From positions 9,441,538 to 9,505,537 of the forward strand of contig OX467091.1 in assembly GCA_950106755.1 (NCBI GenBank): 64,000 nt of DNA, given 5' to 3'. The notes beneath the pieces were generated by a model that was not told the DNA's origin, ran no database searches, and saw nothing but the letters and a program-made list of their open reading frames with translations. The position numbers and the translations under genes are program-made. This stretch comes from Climacium dendroides. Lineage: Eukaryota > Streptophyta > Bryopsida > Hypnales > Climaciaceae. Positions 38,819-50,070 of this stretch are shown piece after piece. Numbering within the stretch: the stretch's first letter is position 1; each line of letters begins with the position of its first letter.

Positions 38819-39094
38819 TAAGGTAGGTACACCCAAAACCGCCACTTTTTGCTACTGAGCCTATTTTCTATCATTAGACTGGGCAAATTTTCAAATGTTC
38901 TTGTTGGCAAGTGAAAGAAGCTTCCAATGCACCAGAGTACGTGGCATTTGGATATTGTATGCAAAAGTTATTAAGGAGCAAAGTTTGGTTCTGAAAGTGT
39001 TTCTTCCACATAGGTACAGAACTGATTTTGGAGATGTACATGCAGTATAGATGGCGGTTTAAGGTCAGTGGCACATTTGGGTGTACCTACCTTA
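38819..39094. mobile_element. Short TIR element (MITE, 276 bp) upstream of CCZ1
   Basis: Terminal repeat taaggtaggtacacccaaa at 38819-38837 is exactly the reverse complement of 39076-39094. The interior has no coding capacity. The outermost 'ta' could be the target duplication of a Tc1/mariner-type insertion. It lies about 1.7 kb upstream of the CCZ1 start codon. Confidence 0.8.
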
Positions 39095-40837
39095 ATTTCA
39101 CTATTTTGTGTACATTTTTTTTGCGGTTGCTGTCTGTATCCTACTATCCTTTCTTCGAGCTGGTGAATCTTTGTCAAGGATATGATGCTTGCCAACGTTG
39201 AGATCAGATTCTGACGGGAGAAATTGCAGGTCTTTTCGTGTTGAATTCATGTTTTGTTGATGTGCAGTTGGGTTAAGCTCTTCATGTACCGACTGCGTGA
39301 TCGGCAATGAAGCTTTTCAATTGGATAGATCGATGCTTGTGCATCGCCCAGTGGAGCTCTGTTTATGTGAACTCCGTAGGGTTTCTTGGAATCCGGTAAT
39401 TCAGGTAGGGTTTTCGTGTGCATCGTCCAGTGGAGCTCTACTTATGTGAACTCTGTAGGGATTCTTGTTTTTCTTGGAATTCGGTAATTCAGGTAGGGTT
39501 TTCGTGAGGGTTTCGTTTATTGATTGGGCCGGTACTCAGTGTTGAGTGCTTGATCTTCACGTCGTCTGCGGCACTGACGGCACAGATATATGACGGGAAA
39601 GGTGGAGAACTTGTTGTCGCACTTGCGTTTGGTTCCGTGTTATTGGGCGAGGCGAGAGATGGTTGCGGGAAGTGTAGCCTAGTCTCTTGAAGGAATGTTG
39701 GTTGGTTCCGTGGTTTGGTTTGACTGTTAGAGCATTGGTTTGAACGTCGGTTTCCGTTTGCCAAGAAAGAGGTGGTGTTGCAGATCTGGATGTTAGTTCG
39801 GGCGAGTGCAAGTTCTTCGGAACTTGACGTGGGACGTAAGAACAACAGAATCTTCATTTACGCTAACCTGAACCTGGTTTGAGTTATTTCTCTGTCTGTG
39901 TGCGGGCTGGTTTTATCAATGTATATGCGGAGCGTGCTATCATGGTTGCTGTACATGATTCGACAGAGATTGGTCAAGATTCTATGAGGAAAGTCCTATG
40001 CGGACTGTTGATGAGAGAAAGTTTGTTATGACAAACAGCGCAGCGTCATTTCTTGGTGTAGTGTGGGGGGTTAGGTATATCAGTCATCATTGAGTATTTT
40101 CCATTGTGATTCTACCGCATTAAGGGTTTATGGTTTCCATGCTTTCTGTCTTGGTCGGGATCTCGATGTAATTTGAAGCACGAAGCTTTCGTTTAGTACG
40201 TCACATGTTTGAGCAGTGGTGCAAAATGTGGCACATTAGCATCAAACTGCATTCCGTGTGCGAGTTCGCTGATGTGGTTTTAGGTGGCCATTCCATTCTT
40301 TCCTTGCCCTGTAGGTGGACGACAATGTATCATGTTCTACACTGTGAACGATTGGCTTCCATGTTTTTTTTGCTCCCATTAGATGCTATTCGTCTGCCAT
40401 GACGAGTGGGTGAATCGTGTCTGTTGGATTTGGCTGAGGTTAACGTGCTCTTCTGTGTGTAATTTTTAGTGCGTCAACGCTACGTCTGTTGACAGTGCAT
40501 TTCCCTGCGTAGATCTTAACGAGAAGCTTGGAATGAGCTTGCTGTAAATGATGTACGAAACTTGAGTTTACCCAGTTCAATTTGCTAGTCGTTGTCTGAA
40601 GCTCTAACAGCTTAATTTTGAGATTTTAAACTTGTGCAGAATTGAAGAAGTCATTGTATGCAGTGTTTTCTCAGTTCGGCAAACTTCTGGATATCGTTGC
40701 GTGCAAGACGTTGAAAGTGCGGGGGCCAGCATGGGTTATCTTTGACGATGTAACTGCCGCCACGATTGCCTTATCTCCGACCTAAAAAAGTCGCCAAGAC
40801 GGGCTCGGTGGCGAGTTCCTGCAACGGGTTCGCCACC
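39095..40837. other. Upstream region of CCZ1
   Basis: GC content rises compared with the DNA to the left, and the region probably contains the promoter and non-coding leader of CCZ1. Short frames on both strands here show no domain. The direct repeat at 39339-39507 lies inside. No TATA box could be assigned with confidence. Confidence 0.4.
39339..39507 (+). repeat. 79-bp direct repeat upstream of CCZ1
   Basis: The unit gtgcatcg(c/t)ccagtggagc ... ggtagggttttcgtg occurs at 39339 and again at 39418. The second copy carries a roughly 10-bp insertion ('gtttttcttg'-like) before the shared 'ggtaattcaggtaggg'. Confidence 0.85.
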
Positions 40838-43800
40838 ATGGGAGCTTGGGCGGAGTCTGTGCAGGTTAGTGACGCTTCCTGTGTGCTTGCCAGGTTTTTC
40901 AATGGAAAACAATTGACATCTCTTTTGTTTAGAATAGAGTGGAATTCAATCGGAGATGATGCAAAATGAGCGGGCATCGAGAGCACTTCGATCTTTGCGC
41001 ATTCGGAGGATAGGCAGTAGAAATCAATTAGAATTATGCTAAGGGAGAGGACTCTATGGAAGCCTTTTAATCAATCTGTTGGAGTTTTCTTTCATTGGGA
41101 GATCACTCAATAGAAACTCCGGAGAGATCCTTTGGGTACTACAAACTCTCTTTATGGTTCGCTCTCCATGCACCGGAGGATTTCTTAGAAAATCATGCAA
41201 AGTGGGAGGTTGTAGAGTATTATTGTAAGGACAATCTTTACCATTTCCGTGCAATGATCGGTGGCTGTGGAGATTGAGTTAAGTTATGCTTTCATCCTAT
41301 TTGCTGATTGAACGCCACCTAAGTGTGTTGGAACAGATGAGTTGCTGTCGGTATTCCTGGTCAGTATTGGAGACAAGATCATGCCCCTTGCGGTTTTAGG
41401 GTTTAAGGTCCTTCGAGTTCGAAGGGGACTGGGGGTTTAGGGTTTTCAGCTTTTGAGGATTCATTAAAGTTGTGTGTCCATGTAGGTTTGTGTCTTTGAT
41501 ATGCGGCGGGGGCAGCAGGAAGGTCACGAGCTGGATAAAATTCTCTTCTTCTCCCCGTTGGACTGTCCTCTCCCATCGCAGCTCTCTGTGGTGGGACTCA
41601 GTGAAGGTCTGATCACTTTCACAAGGTAATTGCGAATTTTACGAAGTGGTTCTTCCACTCGCGCTCTTGCGTGTTGCAGGCTCTCCCAAAGTTGCCACTT
41701 CTGCTTAGTTCTTGGCCAAAACTTTATATGTTGTTGTTTGCAAATGGAACCGGATTCCAACGCAAGATTGCCTGATATGGATACCGTATATGAAAGTTAC
41801 GAAGTTATCGAAGATCTAGAATCCTTTAATTTTGACAGGGGTTACATGTTGATGAAGTTGAATATTTGATGAAGTGGCACTTTTGGTTGCTGGCAATTTT
41901 GGGGTGTGCCACTTCTGGTTGCTAGTGCTTACAGGATAACTTAATGACTTGAGTATTCGTGGTTGCAGGATATTTTCTCCTGAGAGTCCTTGTCAGTTGA
42001 TGCAAGCAGAGGGGCACTGTCACGTATTTTTCAATTGTGAACCCGACATATGGATGGTTATGGTGAGGGTTCGGCAGACGTGTGCCAATACATTTGACAT
42101 TGAATTGAGAACTTCATTCTCTTTGGACTTGAAGTTGTAGGAGCTTTGTTTAGAGAGCTAGTCCACTATAGTCTTCTGATAATCCGATGCTTGGAATCAG
42201 GTCATTGAGAAGAACAAAGAAGGGGAAGAGGAGGTCCGCGTCGCAGCTATAGAAGGTATTTTGAAGGAAGCTCACGGCCTCTTTACCATGTTTTTTGGCT
42301 CCATTCGTGAACTGCTCCAAAAACAAATCCTTGGAGACTTGGCTCGCAGTTGCTTGCATGCGTTCTTCCCTGATTATCTTGCAGGTCAGTTGCATTCCTC
42401 CTTAATGTACGCATTTAGTATTTTATTATGCGTGAACGAAAACTGATATGCACATGTCCTCGTGATCGTTGGCACCTAGTTGTTCATCTGTGCTCGTTGT
42501 TGCCATATTTAAGTGATGGGACACTATGATTCTGCACTTTGAGTACTATTTTAATTCAGAAGTGGCAAGAACACGACTTATTCTATTTAATGTTTGATAC
42601 ACTATTTGTTCGGTTTAGTGCTAATTTAATCATTAATTATTAGTGTACGTATTGATGAGCAACATTTACTGAGCTTTGGATCTCGTGTTGGTCTGTTTTT
42701 GATTGAGTGGCTATTCACTCAAAAGCTTCTTGATTGATGGTGGTCCCAATTTACGCCATTTATTCTATGGTAGACTATTTAGGTGGTACATTAAACCATA
42801 GATGACACTAAATAAAATGAGTGCTGTAGCTTCTGTTACCTTACATGAAATTTTCTGACATTTGCCGATGCATTGATCGAAATAAAGAATTTATGGTGGG
42901 TAAGAAACTACGACTCCCGTCAATAAGGGAGGGTCTGACTGAGCGAGGCATGGTGGAGCCGGTGACTCTTGACCGCGACACTCTTCTACAAGCACGGGTA
43001 TGGATGCTCTCTAAGCATTCCTATTCAAATGTTTTGTAGGATTTTTTATGTAGATAACTTAGTGGTTCTTGGACCAAAAAGAACTGATTGGTCGTCTTCT
43101 TTGAAGTCTTTGGTAGGGCTCTTGGAGTCGTGGTTTGGAGGTGGAATTGGGTGCCACACGATGGTGCTCTTTCACAATTATCTGGTTTTGAGCACATTAT
43201 CTGAGGTATGCCTGACCCCGTTTATTTTCCCATACAACCTAGTACTTGAGGATACGCTTTTGAGCCTACCTCATGCACCCGGGGGGAAGAGGGACGTTGA
43301 ATTTTGTGTACGTATTTTACAGGCGGATTATTCAGATTGTATATGATTTTACTTGTAATTGAACAAGATGTCATTTAGATCTTATTTCTTTCTTTTCCGT
43401 CGCTGACTGTTTCAGGAGGACACTGCAAGATTGTTTTGCTATGCATCACTCCGATTGACAGCAACTGCAATTTCAATCTCTGCCCGGAGATTTCAGGCAG
43501 CGATGTCAGGTGCTGTTACGCACGACCTTTCAAGTTTTCTTATCTCAACTTTTTCACGATGGAACCTTTCTGTTTAGAAATAATTGGGTGTGACTGTAAG
43601 GGTGGATAACAGAGAGACTAAGCTAAGTGTATCAGATATAGACTGCTTAATCTATTTAGTGCTGTCAATGATTTAAAGTAACCCCGAAATAGTGTGCTAC
43701 AGAGCAAACGATTTTTTGGTTAATTAGTGTTCTATGTAACCACCATGAAGGAGCCATAATCACGTAACAATCAGGCAACATGAGATCGATAGCTCAGTAT

Positions 43801-45978
43801 GTGGTGTTCATGAATTGATCCACTGATATGTGGTGTTCATGCTGTATCATGGGAGTACGAAATAGTATATCATACACTAAATAGAATAATGTAGAATCAT
43901 GGCTTCCACTTGTAGCTCATTGCTGCAAGTTACGGAGAGCGACTAAATGTGCGAAGGCTGTATAGGCCAATCCAAAATCCAGAACCTGCTCAGCAACGGA
44001 ACACCGGCCTCTTCTCAAGTCAGTGAAGAACAGGATTCTCAGCATGGCCGAAGGAGGCAACCACGACCTATGAAACCTGATGGCTGGTGGAAGGAAGCTG
44101 ATAATTTTCTGGCTACTGACGCTTGGGGAGCTGTCGATAAGGCACTGGGTCCTACAATTTGGCTTCAACGTACCAACGAGCAAATGCAATTTTGTACTTA
44201 TCAATGTCGAACAGTGACCGTTATCACGTTGACTCCTGCAAACTCTTCAGTCAATGGCTTGGACGGATTATCGCTACTGAGAGGACGGCTGCTTGAGAAG
44301 GTATTCCTCCTGTTGCAAGAGTATGGATACGTTTTGAACATACGCATTAATTGAGCAATAGAGCGTATGCTTGTTAGAACCTCACTATTTAATGAGAGGA
44401 CTTGAGTAATAGACCGTTGGTAACATCATGCTTTCCGAGTTCTGTCTTGTGGAAAGTATAATGTTCAGTCACTGAAGTAATCGTTTTTTTCCTTTCTCGT
44501 GCTCTCAGGGTGCTCAGGGGATACATAAACTTGAAGAAAGGCTATCAAAGGAATGGAAAGGAGTAAATGCGTCTCACGTTCCAGGGTATCGCTATCTTTT
44601 CTGCGATCGCACCAGCAAGACTGTCAAGGCGTCCCCACCAAGCAAGGTTGCAACTCTCTCAAAGGTATTCGAGTTTAACCTCTGAAGGATCAAGAGGTCC
44701 AAATTAGACTACATTTTTTGAGCGGTTTCAGTGGGTCATATAGGAACTTATTTCGGTCCAATTTCATTTGTTTGTTGGCCAGCGCATGCAATAGTATTCA
44801 CTGGTATTTGGATACATAAAATTTACTCAATCTGGATTCTATTTTTCACGTATGACCAATTGAATTGCTTGTTTTATACTGTGAACCCTTGGTCCTGTTG
44901 GGATTACTGAAGTCCAGTCAGGATATTTTTGTCCTCTCTTCGTGTTTTTTTCAAGTTCTTCTCGTTTCACATTGGCTGCTCAATGGACGTGGCAGGAGTC
45001 GCTTGCAGTGCTTAACCTTGTACGGGCAGATATTGACTTGGAAATTGGAAGGTCCGAGAGAAACGTTCCTCAGCATGATCCAGACCTTGAAATTGTTGTT
45101 CGATCAAAGAATAATGCTTGGTTAGTTGTACGAGCAAGGGGTGGCCAAGAACTTTACACCGTGCAGGAGCGTGGAAGTGACACTCTATTGCTAGCTTCTG
45201 ATGCAGTTGAAAAACTCAACAAGAGGTGAGTCTCCTCAGTTCTTCTGTCTTATTACTTTACACGATATGTAGAAGAGAGGACGCTACTGCGTCACTATTC
45301 CGTATTATCTTGGTAGTTTTATGTGAGCTTCAGCCAGTTCTGTGTTAACCCTTAATTCTCAGGCGGGGGATCCTAAATTTGAGTGTCCTTTTTCAACTCC
45401 TTAGTTTGACATTTTTGAGCTATTTCTTTTTGTACGTGGCATTTGACACGAAATGTAGCTCAAGGTGTAGCATACAGCATTGACCAAATCATCAATGCTT
45501 TCTTTTCATTTCAAAGTAGGTTCGTAAGACCTGCTTCCTCTTTTATTTTTTTGTTTTACTTAAATTTGAACGATGGGATTACCTTCAAATTGCACTTCTT
45601 TTGGTTGTGGAAATATGCATTTGACTCGCTTGGCAAACAAGATTGATAAAACCACATGGATTTATGAATTATCAAGATTTTGTTGACTGTTTAGGTGTTC
45701 CTTTTTCAAAATATTTATTCCCCTAGTACCTTCAGATTTTTTGGTAATTAAACAATTGTAGTAGATGAGTAGCAGGTTTTTGGTAAGGGTCTCAATTCTA
45801 TAGTTTGGCTAGACTTGTCATTAGGTCGTACAAAATTTTAATGTTTATGAATCGAAAAAATGAGAATGGTCTCACTCGTTGCTCAGTGGTTAATGTTTGG
45901 AGCTTATACTTCCTTTAATGACCCTATGACATTTGATATGTATCCAGGTATTTCAACGGACACTTCTCTTCAGATTAA
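40838..45978 (+). CDS. CCZ1: Vacuolar fusion protein CCZ1 homolog (11 exons)
   Basis: CCZ1 pairs with MON1 as the exchange factor that loads Rab7 on late endosomes and so drives endosome-vacuole fusion. Exons: 40838-40864, 41486-41625, 41969-42062, 42201-42384, 42888-42997, 43107-43205, 43416-43509, 43957-44300, 44509-44664, 44996-45225, 45948-45978; 1509 nt, 502 residues, close to the roughly 515 of Arabidopsis CCZ1. All phases agree. Exon 1 codes only MGAWAESVQ, with a strong start context (gccaccatgg). Family landmarks: VCVFDMRRGQQEGHELDKIL, VVGLSEGLITFTR and IFSPESPC (first longin domain), EPDIWMVM, FMVGKKLRLPS, a C-terminal HVPGYRYLF, SKNNAWLVVRARGGQELY and the last residues YFNGHFSSD. 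The exon 8 acceptor (gcgaag|gc) is the weakest junction; it fits phase and avoids an upstream TAA. The gene appears intact. Confidence 0.95.
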
Positions 45979-47355
45979 ACCCCCTGTCGGACTATTGGAA
46001 GTGACAGGTTTTGTTATCCTGGCAAACATTTCAGGATAGCCCAATAATAACCTAACATGGTATGTGAAGGGTTCGTTCATCATATTACACAAGTTATGAC
46101 CCAATTGTATCTTAATCAATAGTTGAATTAAAAGGTTTTGTTTGCATGGTGGGCTTCATTAGAGTCTTGTGAGCGTTTCTGAAAGTTTTTCCTTATCCTA
46201 TGCTTCCAGAAAGTAAGATTAGGAGTCGCGCCTGCTTGAGTGAGAATGTCATGTTTTTCAGTCAGACACAGACTAGGACCGAGCCAGCTCCATTTTCTAT
46301 TCTTTACGATCTAAAGATCCTTCTAGAATGCAGATGAACTTGGGCTTTTGCACACTACGACTTTAGAAATTCATCTCCGGAGGTCCCATCCGTTATGCTC
46401 CTCGAATAATAGCCACGTCTTCGGTCATTTATCTGTAAGTTAATGGATACCGGGTTGTAAAGTATGTAGAAAATAAGCATAGTGTTTTGGAAGATTCGTT
46501 TTGCATCAACAGCTTCGGTTAGATTAAGGCTGGAAATACCTGCAGTAGAAAGAAAGTTAAGTATTGTACGTCTGTATTCTACATTTGGAGGTTTTCTTGA
46601 CTAATCTCCTTTATATCATTATTAAAGCACTCCTGGGGTACGAATGTACCTGTGGAACATGGATGATCTACGTTTTGAAGCGACTTCAGTAGTGGACTGA
46701 TGGTGGCCATGTTCACATGTTTTGTTTTGTTTTGTTTTTTAAACATGTTCACATGTTTTTCAGTGCATCTGTGGGTTGATCACGTCTGAGTGTCTGCAAT
46801 AGTCTCATACCCCATATTTGTTTTAATGGTGGATTTGTGATAATGGTTAATCTTTCTTTGCTTGAATTTTACGGTTGTCTTTCAGTACAAAACCCCACAA
46901 ACTGTTGACTTTTTTAAGAAATTGACCAGTTCAACCCAGTGGAATTTACAAGACCTCGCTTTTAAGTCCATCTACTGCCTAATATATATGTTACGTTGCT
47001 TTCTAGTATATTAGCACGGAGTATTATTAATGGAATTACCAGTATTGTCACGTTGCTTTCTAGTATCCCTGCAATTCGCCCCAACCAACTGACCCGCTCT
47101 AAACTTCTCAATTCAATTCAATTCTCACCCTTTCCGCAGGTGTTCAAAATGCAGGACGTTCAAGTGGTCATACAAAGATGGTCTTGCAGGCTGAATTTTG
47201 TGTTCTGTGTTCTGAAGGCTAACTGTAAAAAAATAGCCCCCTATTTTGTGCCATGTTAATTCTATGCTTTTCACCTATTTAGTTGATTTGGAGTCTTTGA
47301 TTTCAAATATGAATTCAAAATTTTTTAGTTTTTATCATGTGTTACAAATAAAAAA
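45979..47355. other. Region downstream of CCZ1
   Basis: Probable 3' UTR followed by intergenic DNA. Contains a short duplication of 'catgttcacatgtttt' around 46710-46760 separated by a gttttgttttgt tract, and the 46800-47060 copy of a duplicated segment listed separately. No gene seen. Confidence 0.5.
46800..47060 (+). repeat. Diverged direct duplicate of 48690-48990
   Basis: The order of landmarks is the same in both places: 'catatttgttt..aatggtgg', 'ggttaatctt/agttaatctt', 'tacaaaacc', 'agaaatt(g/t)', 'agtggaattta', 'tgctttctagtat', 'attaatggaatta/attagtggaatta'. Sequence similarity is moderate, so this is an old repeat, not a recent duplication. Confidence 0.65.
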
Positions 47356-47955
47356 TACTCCCTCTGTCCCAAAATGATCTTGTTAAACAAAATGTTTTGG
47401 ATTAAGTTAAAAAATAATCATTTTAAAAATCTATTTTGAGCTATATGTAGAATCTGATGCTCTCCTATCGTCCTAAAATTTCAGTTCTAAATTAATTTTT
47501 ATATTTTAGTTGTAGAGCATGAAAGAATGAATTTTATGCCTATTTTCAAGGAGTTCTATTGGCCATTCATTTCTTAAGTTCCCACAATGTCCTTTAGTCT
47601 TTTTGCTTGATTGGGCAGTGGCTCAGTGACAACTCACCTTTTGAATCAACTTGTTTGTACATTAAGTTACATTACTAAAGCTGAGAACATTGTGGCATGA
47701 CATCACCTTGTCACCATCCATTCCAAATTGAGCCCAACTACACCATAGCACCATAATGGCTAGTAACACAAAAAGTATACAATGACTAATCCCGCAATGG
47801 ACTATTCTCGATTAAAATAAACAAACATTTGCAATCATCATTTCTTTGCAACAGTGTTTTGTTTTGTTGGCTTTTCCTCTACATCACATAATGAAGATCA
47901 TTTTGGGACAAAATTTTAAGGCCAACAAGATGATCATTGTGGGACAGAGGGAATA
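47356..47955. mobile_element. Stowaway-like MITE (~600 bp)
   Basis: Left end tactccctctgtcccaaaat (47356 onward) matches the reverse complement of the right end, cattgtgggacagagggaat followed by 'ta' at 47954-47955, with few mismatches and TA on both outer edges. The terminal sequence resembles the CTCCCTCCGTCCC end known from Stowaway elements of grasses (Tc1/mariner group). A second internal copy of the subterminal segment lies near 47895. Non-coding. Confidence 0.82.
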
Positions 47956-48689
47956 CTTGTATTTTCCTTGGGGATAAATTCACTAACCAAGGTTATTTTT
48001 TTTGTCAAACCCACTCAAAATTGCCATTTCTATTGTGTTTAACCAAGAGAAAAATGACCAATGGGCATAAAACTCATTTAGAAATTTCTAACATATTTTC
48101 ATTTTTCCAATTTTTGACCAATTTTTCCATTTGAAGGGACTAATTTTTTTCTAAAATATCCAAAACAAACATGTGCACCTATATGAAACAAAATGCTTCA
48201 ATTCAAGAAAAAAAATTATTTTACATATTTTTATGCCTTGTGCAAAAAATTGCCTAAAATCAACATTTGCAAGCATTGCATCACCAAATAAATAACATTT
48301 TTAATCCTTCAAAGTAATCATTTCAAATAGCACATATCTAAATGTACTTCATATTAAAAAAGAGTACCAAAATGATGTCATTTGATATTTTATATTAATT
48401 CCTTGAATTTTTTTGTGTAGCTAGGACAAATCCTATTTTTTGTACCTAAAATTCCTTTTAAAATCCTTAAAAGACTTCAATTTTGATGAAATTTTTTTCT
48501 TGTATATCCCACAAGTGTAGGAAAGCAAAACCATATTTGGTTGATTCATTTGTTATTTTGTTTTGAAAGGGGACTCATTCAAAGTTGGTGCATTGGCCCA
48601 TTTTAGAACCAAGAGGGCTTTTGGGGGTACCCATATCTGACCACTACCCGCCTATAGATTGAAAATGGAGTGATGATTGGAAATGGATT

Positions 48690-48990
48690 GGTTACTATAT
48701 CTCATATTTGTTTACAATGGTGGTTTTGTTATTACAAAATCACCTATTTGTTATAATGGTACTAGAATATCAGTTAATCTTCCTTTACTTAAACTTTACA
48801 ATCTTCTTTCATTACAAAACCTTAGAACTTACTTGCTGATTCTTTTTTAGAAATTTGCCAATTCAACTTTGATAGGAATGTAGTGGAATTTACCATATGC
48901 TTTTGAATCCATGAACTACCTAAGTTTACTACAGTGCTTTCTAGTATTATTAGTGGAATTACTAAAATTATAATATTGTTTTTGAGTGTT
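48690..48990 (+). repeat. Diverged direct duplicate of 46800-47060
   Basis: Second copy of the segment described at 46800-47060, on the other side of the Stowaway-like element. It begins at 'ctcatatttgtttacaatgg' and ends near 'attagtggaattactaaaat'. Confidence 0.65.
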
Positions 48991-48999
48991 ATTTTGGGT

Positions 49000-50070
49000 G
49001 TTTGAAATTGTTAGCAGCTTAAGCCTTAAAGGATGAGCCGGTCATCGTGGAAATCCTTTGTTGGGACACTAGTGCAAAAGGATGGTTGAAATGACATTTT
49101 GATGTCATTTGAACCTCTCTCAATGTTGGTTGAAATGACATCAAAATGTCATTTCAAATGTCATTTTTTTGATGTCATATCAACATGTAGGTTTAAATGA
49201 CATTTTGAAAATGTCATTTAAACATACTGATGGTGTACATTTTAGCTCTTTGAAATCATATTTAAAAAGAGGTTTTGGATTTCAAAATCTATCCATATTG
49301 AAGATTTTAGTTTTTGAAATCTTACCCTTATGTAGATTTTAGTTTTTGAAATCTTAAAAAATGTAGATTTTAGATTTTGGAATCTTACAAAATATAGATT
49401 TTAGATTTTAAAATCTTACAAAATATAGATTTAAGGTTTTAAAATCTTATAAAAATGTAGATTTTAGATTTTGAATCTTTAAAATGTAGATTTCGTAACT
49501 AAATCTATTTGCTTTGGACATAAGTACATTTCTTCACATTCATAGTTTAGAAGAAGAAATGTAGCATTATGATTAGACTCTACTCACTATTTATTTCTAC
49601 TACTTGTCTTCTCCATGGCAATTGTTATGGGATAATGTTTTCTTCTAAAATCTACCAAATTTATTGGTTGAAATGACATTAATTTCATTCTTGATTGAAA
49701 CATACATAATGGAATCAATTCTTCTTCTAAAATCTACCAAAATGTCAAAAATGTCATTTCAACATGGGTGGTTGAAATGACATTTCTCCAAAACATGTTG
49801 AAATGACATTTTTTGAAAAATGTCATTTCAACCACCCTTTTGCACTAGTGGGATACCATGTAAATTGATGGCTTAAAAAAATGAAAAAGCAATCATTAGA
49901 AGACAAACTATTGGAGAACACCTCTTTCCACATAAAATTTGGAAGATGAATAGTTGCATTTTTGTCTTTGGGGGAAAGATTCTTTGTCATTCATCATACC
50001 ATTATGGTCTACGACATCTTTACTAGATTAAAGAATCCATTTTGGAAGGATTTCTTCCTATTACTAATGG
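49000..50070 (-). repeat. Dispersed repeat copy A, split by a CACTA element
   Basis: On the minus strand this is a copy of the repeat seen at 63187-64000: landmarks 'gtggaaatc', 'attgatggctta', 'agacaaactattgga', 'acctcttt', 'gatgaatagttgca', 'aagattctttgtcattcatc' occur in the same order as at 63900-64000 and 63735-63830. The element at 49067-49850 interrupts it between 'gtggaaatcctttgttgg' and 'taccatgtaaattg'. Confidence 0.7.
49067..49850. mobile_element. CACTA-type MITE with GGA target duplication
   Basis: Both ends are CACTAGTGCAAAAGG(A/G)TGG and its reverse complement, and the inverted match continues through ttgaaatgacatttt. The element is flanked by GGA on each side (49064-49066 and 49851-49853), the 3-bp duplication typical of the CACTA (En/Spm) superfamily. 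The 784-bp interior has many aaatgacatttt palindromes (to 49230 and from 49740) and 'tagattttagttttgaaatctta' microrepeats (49290-49500), with no transposase. Confidence 0.88.

Noticed and set aside
39489..39857. 122-codon minus-strand frame upstream of CCZ1
   Set aside because: Ser/Thr/Asn-rich without domain, overlaps another frame on the same strand and lies in the likely CCZ1 promoter/leader.
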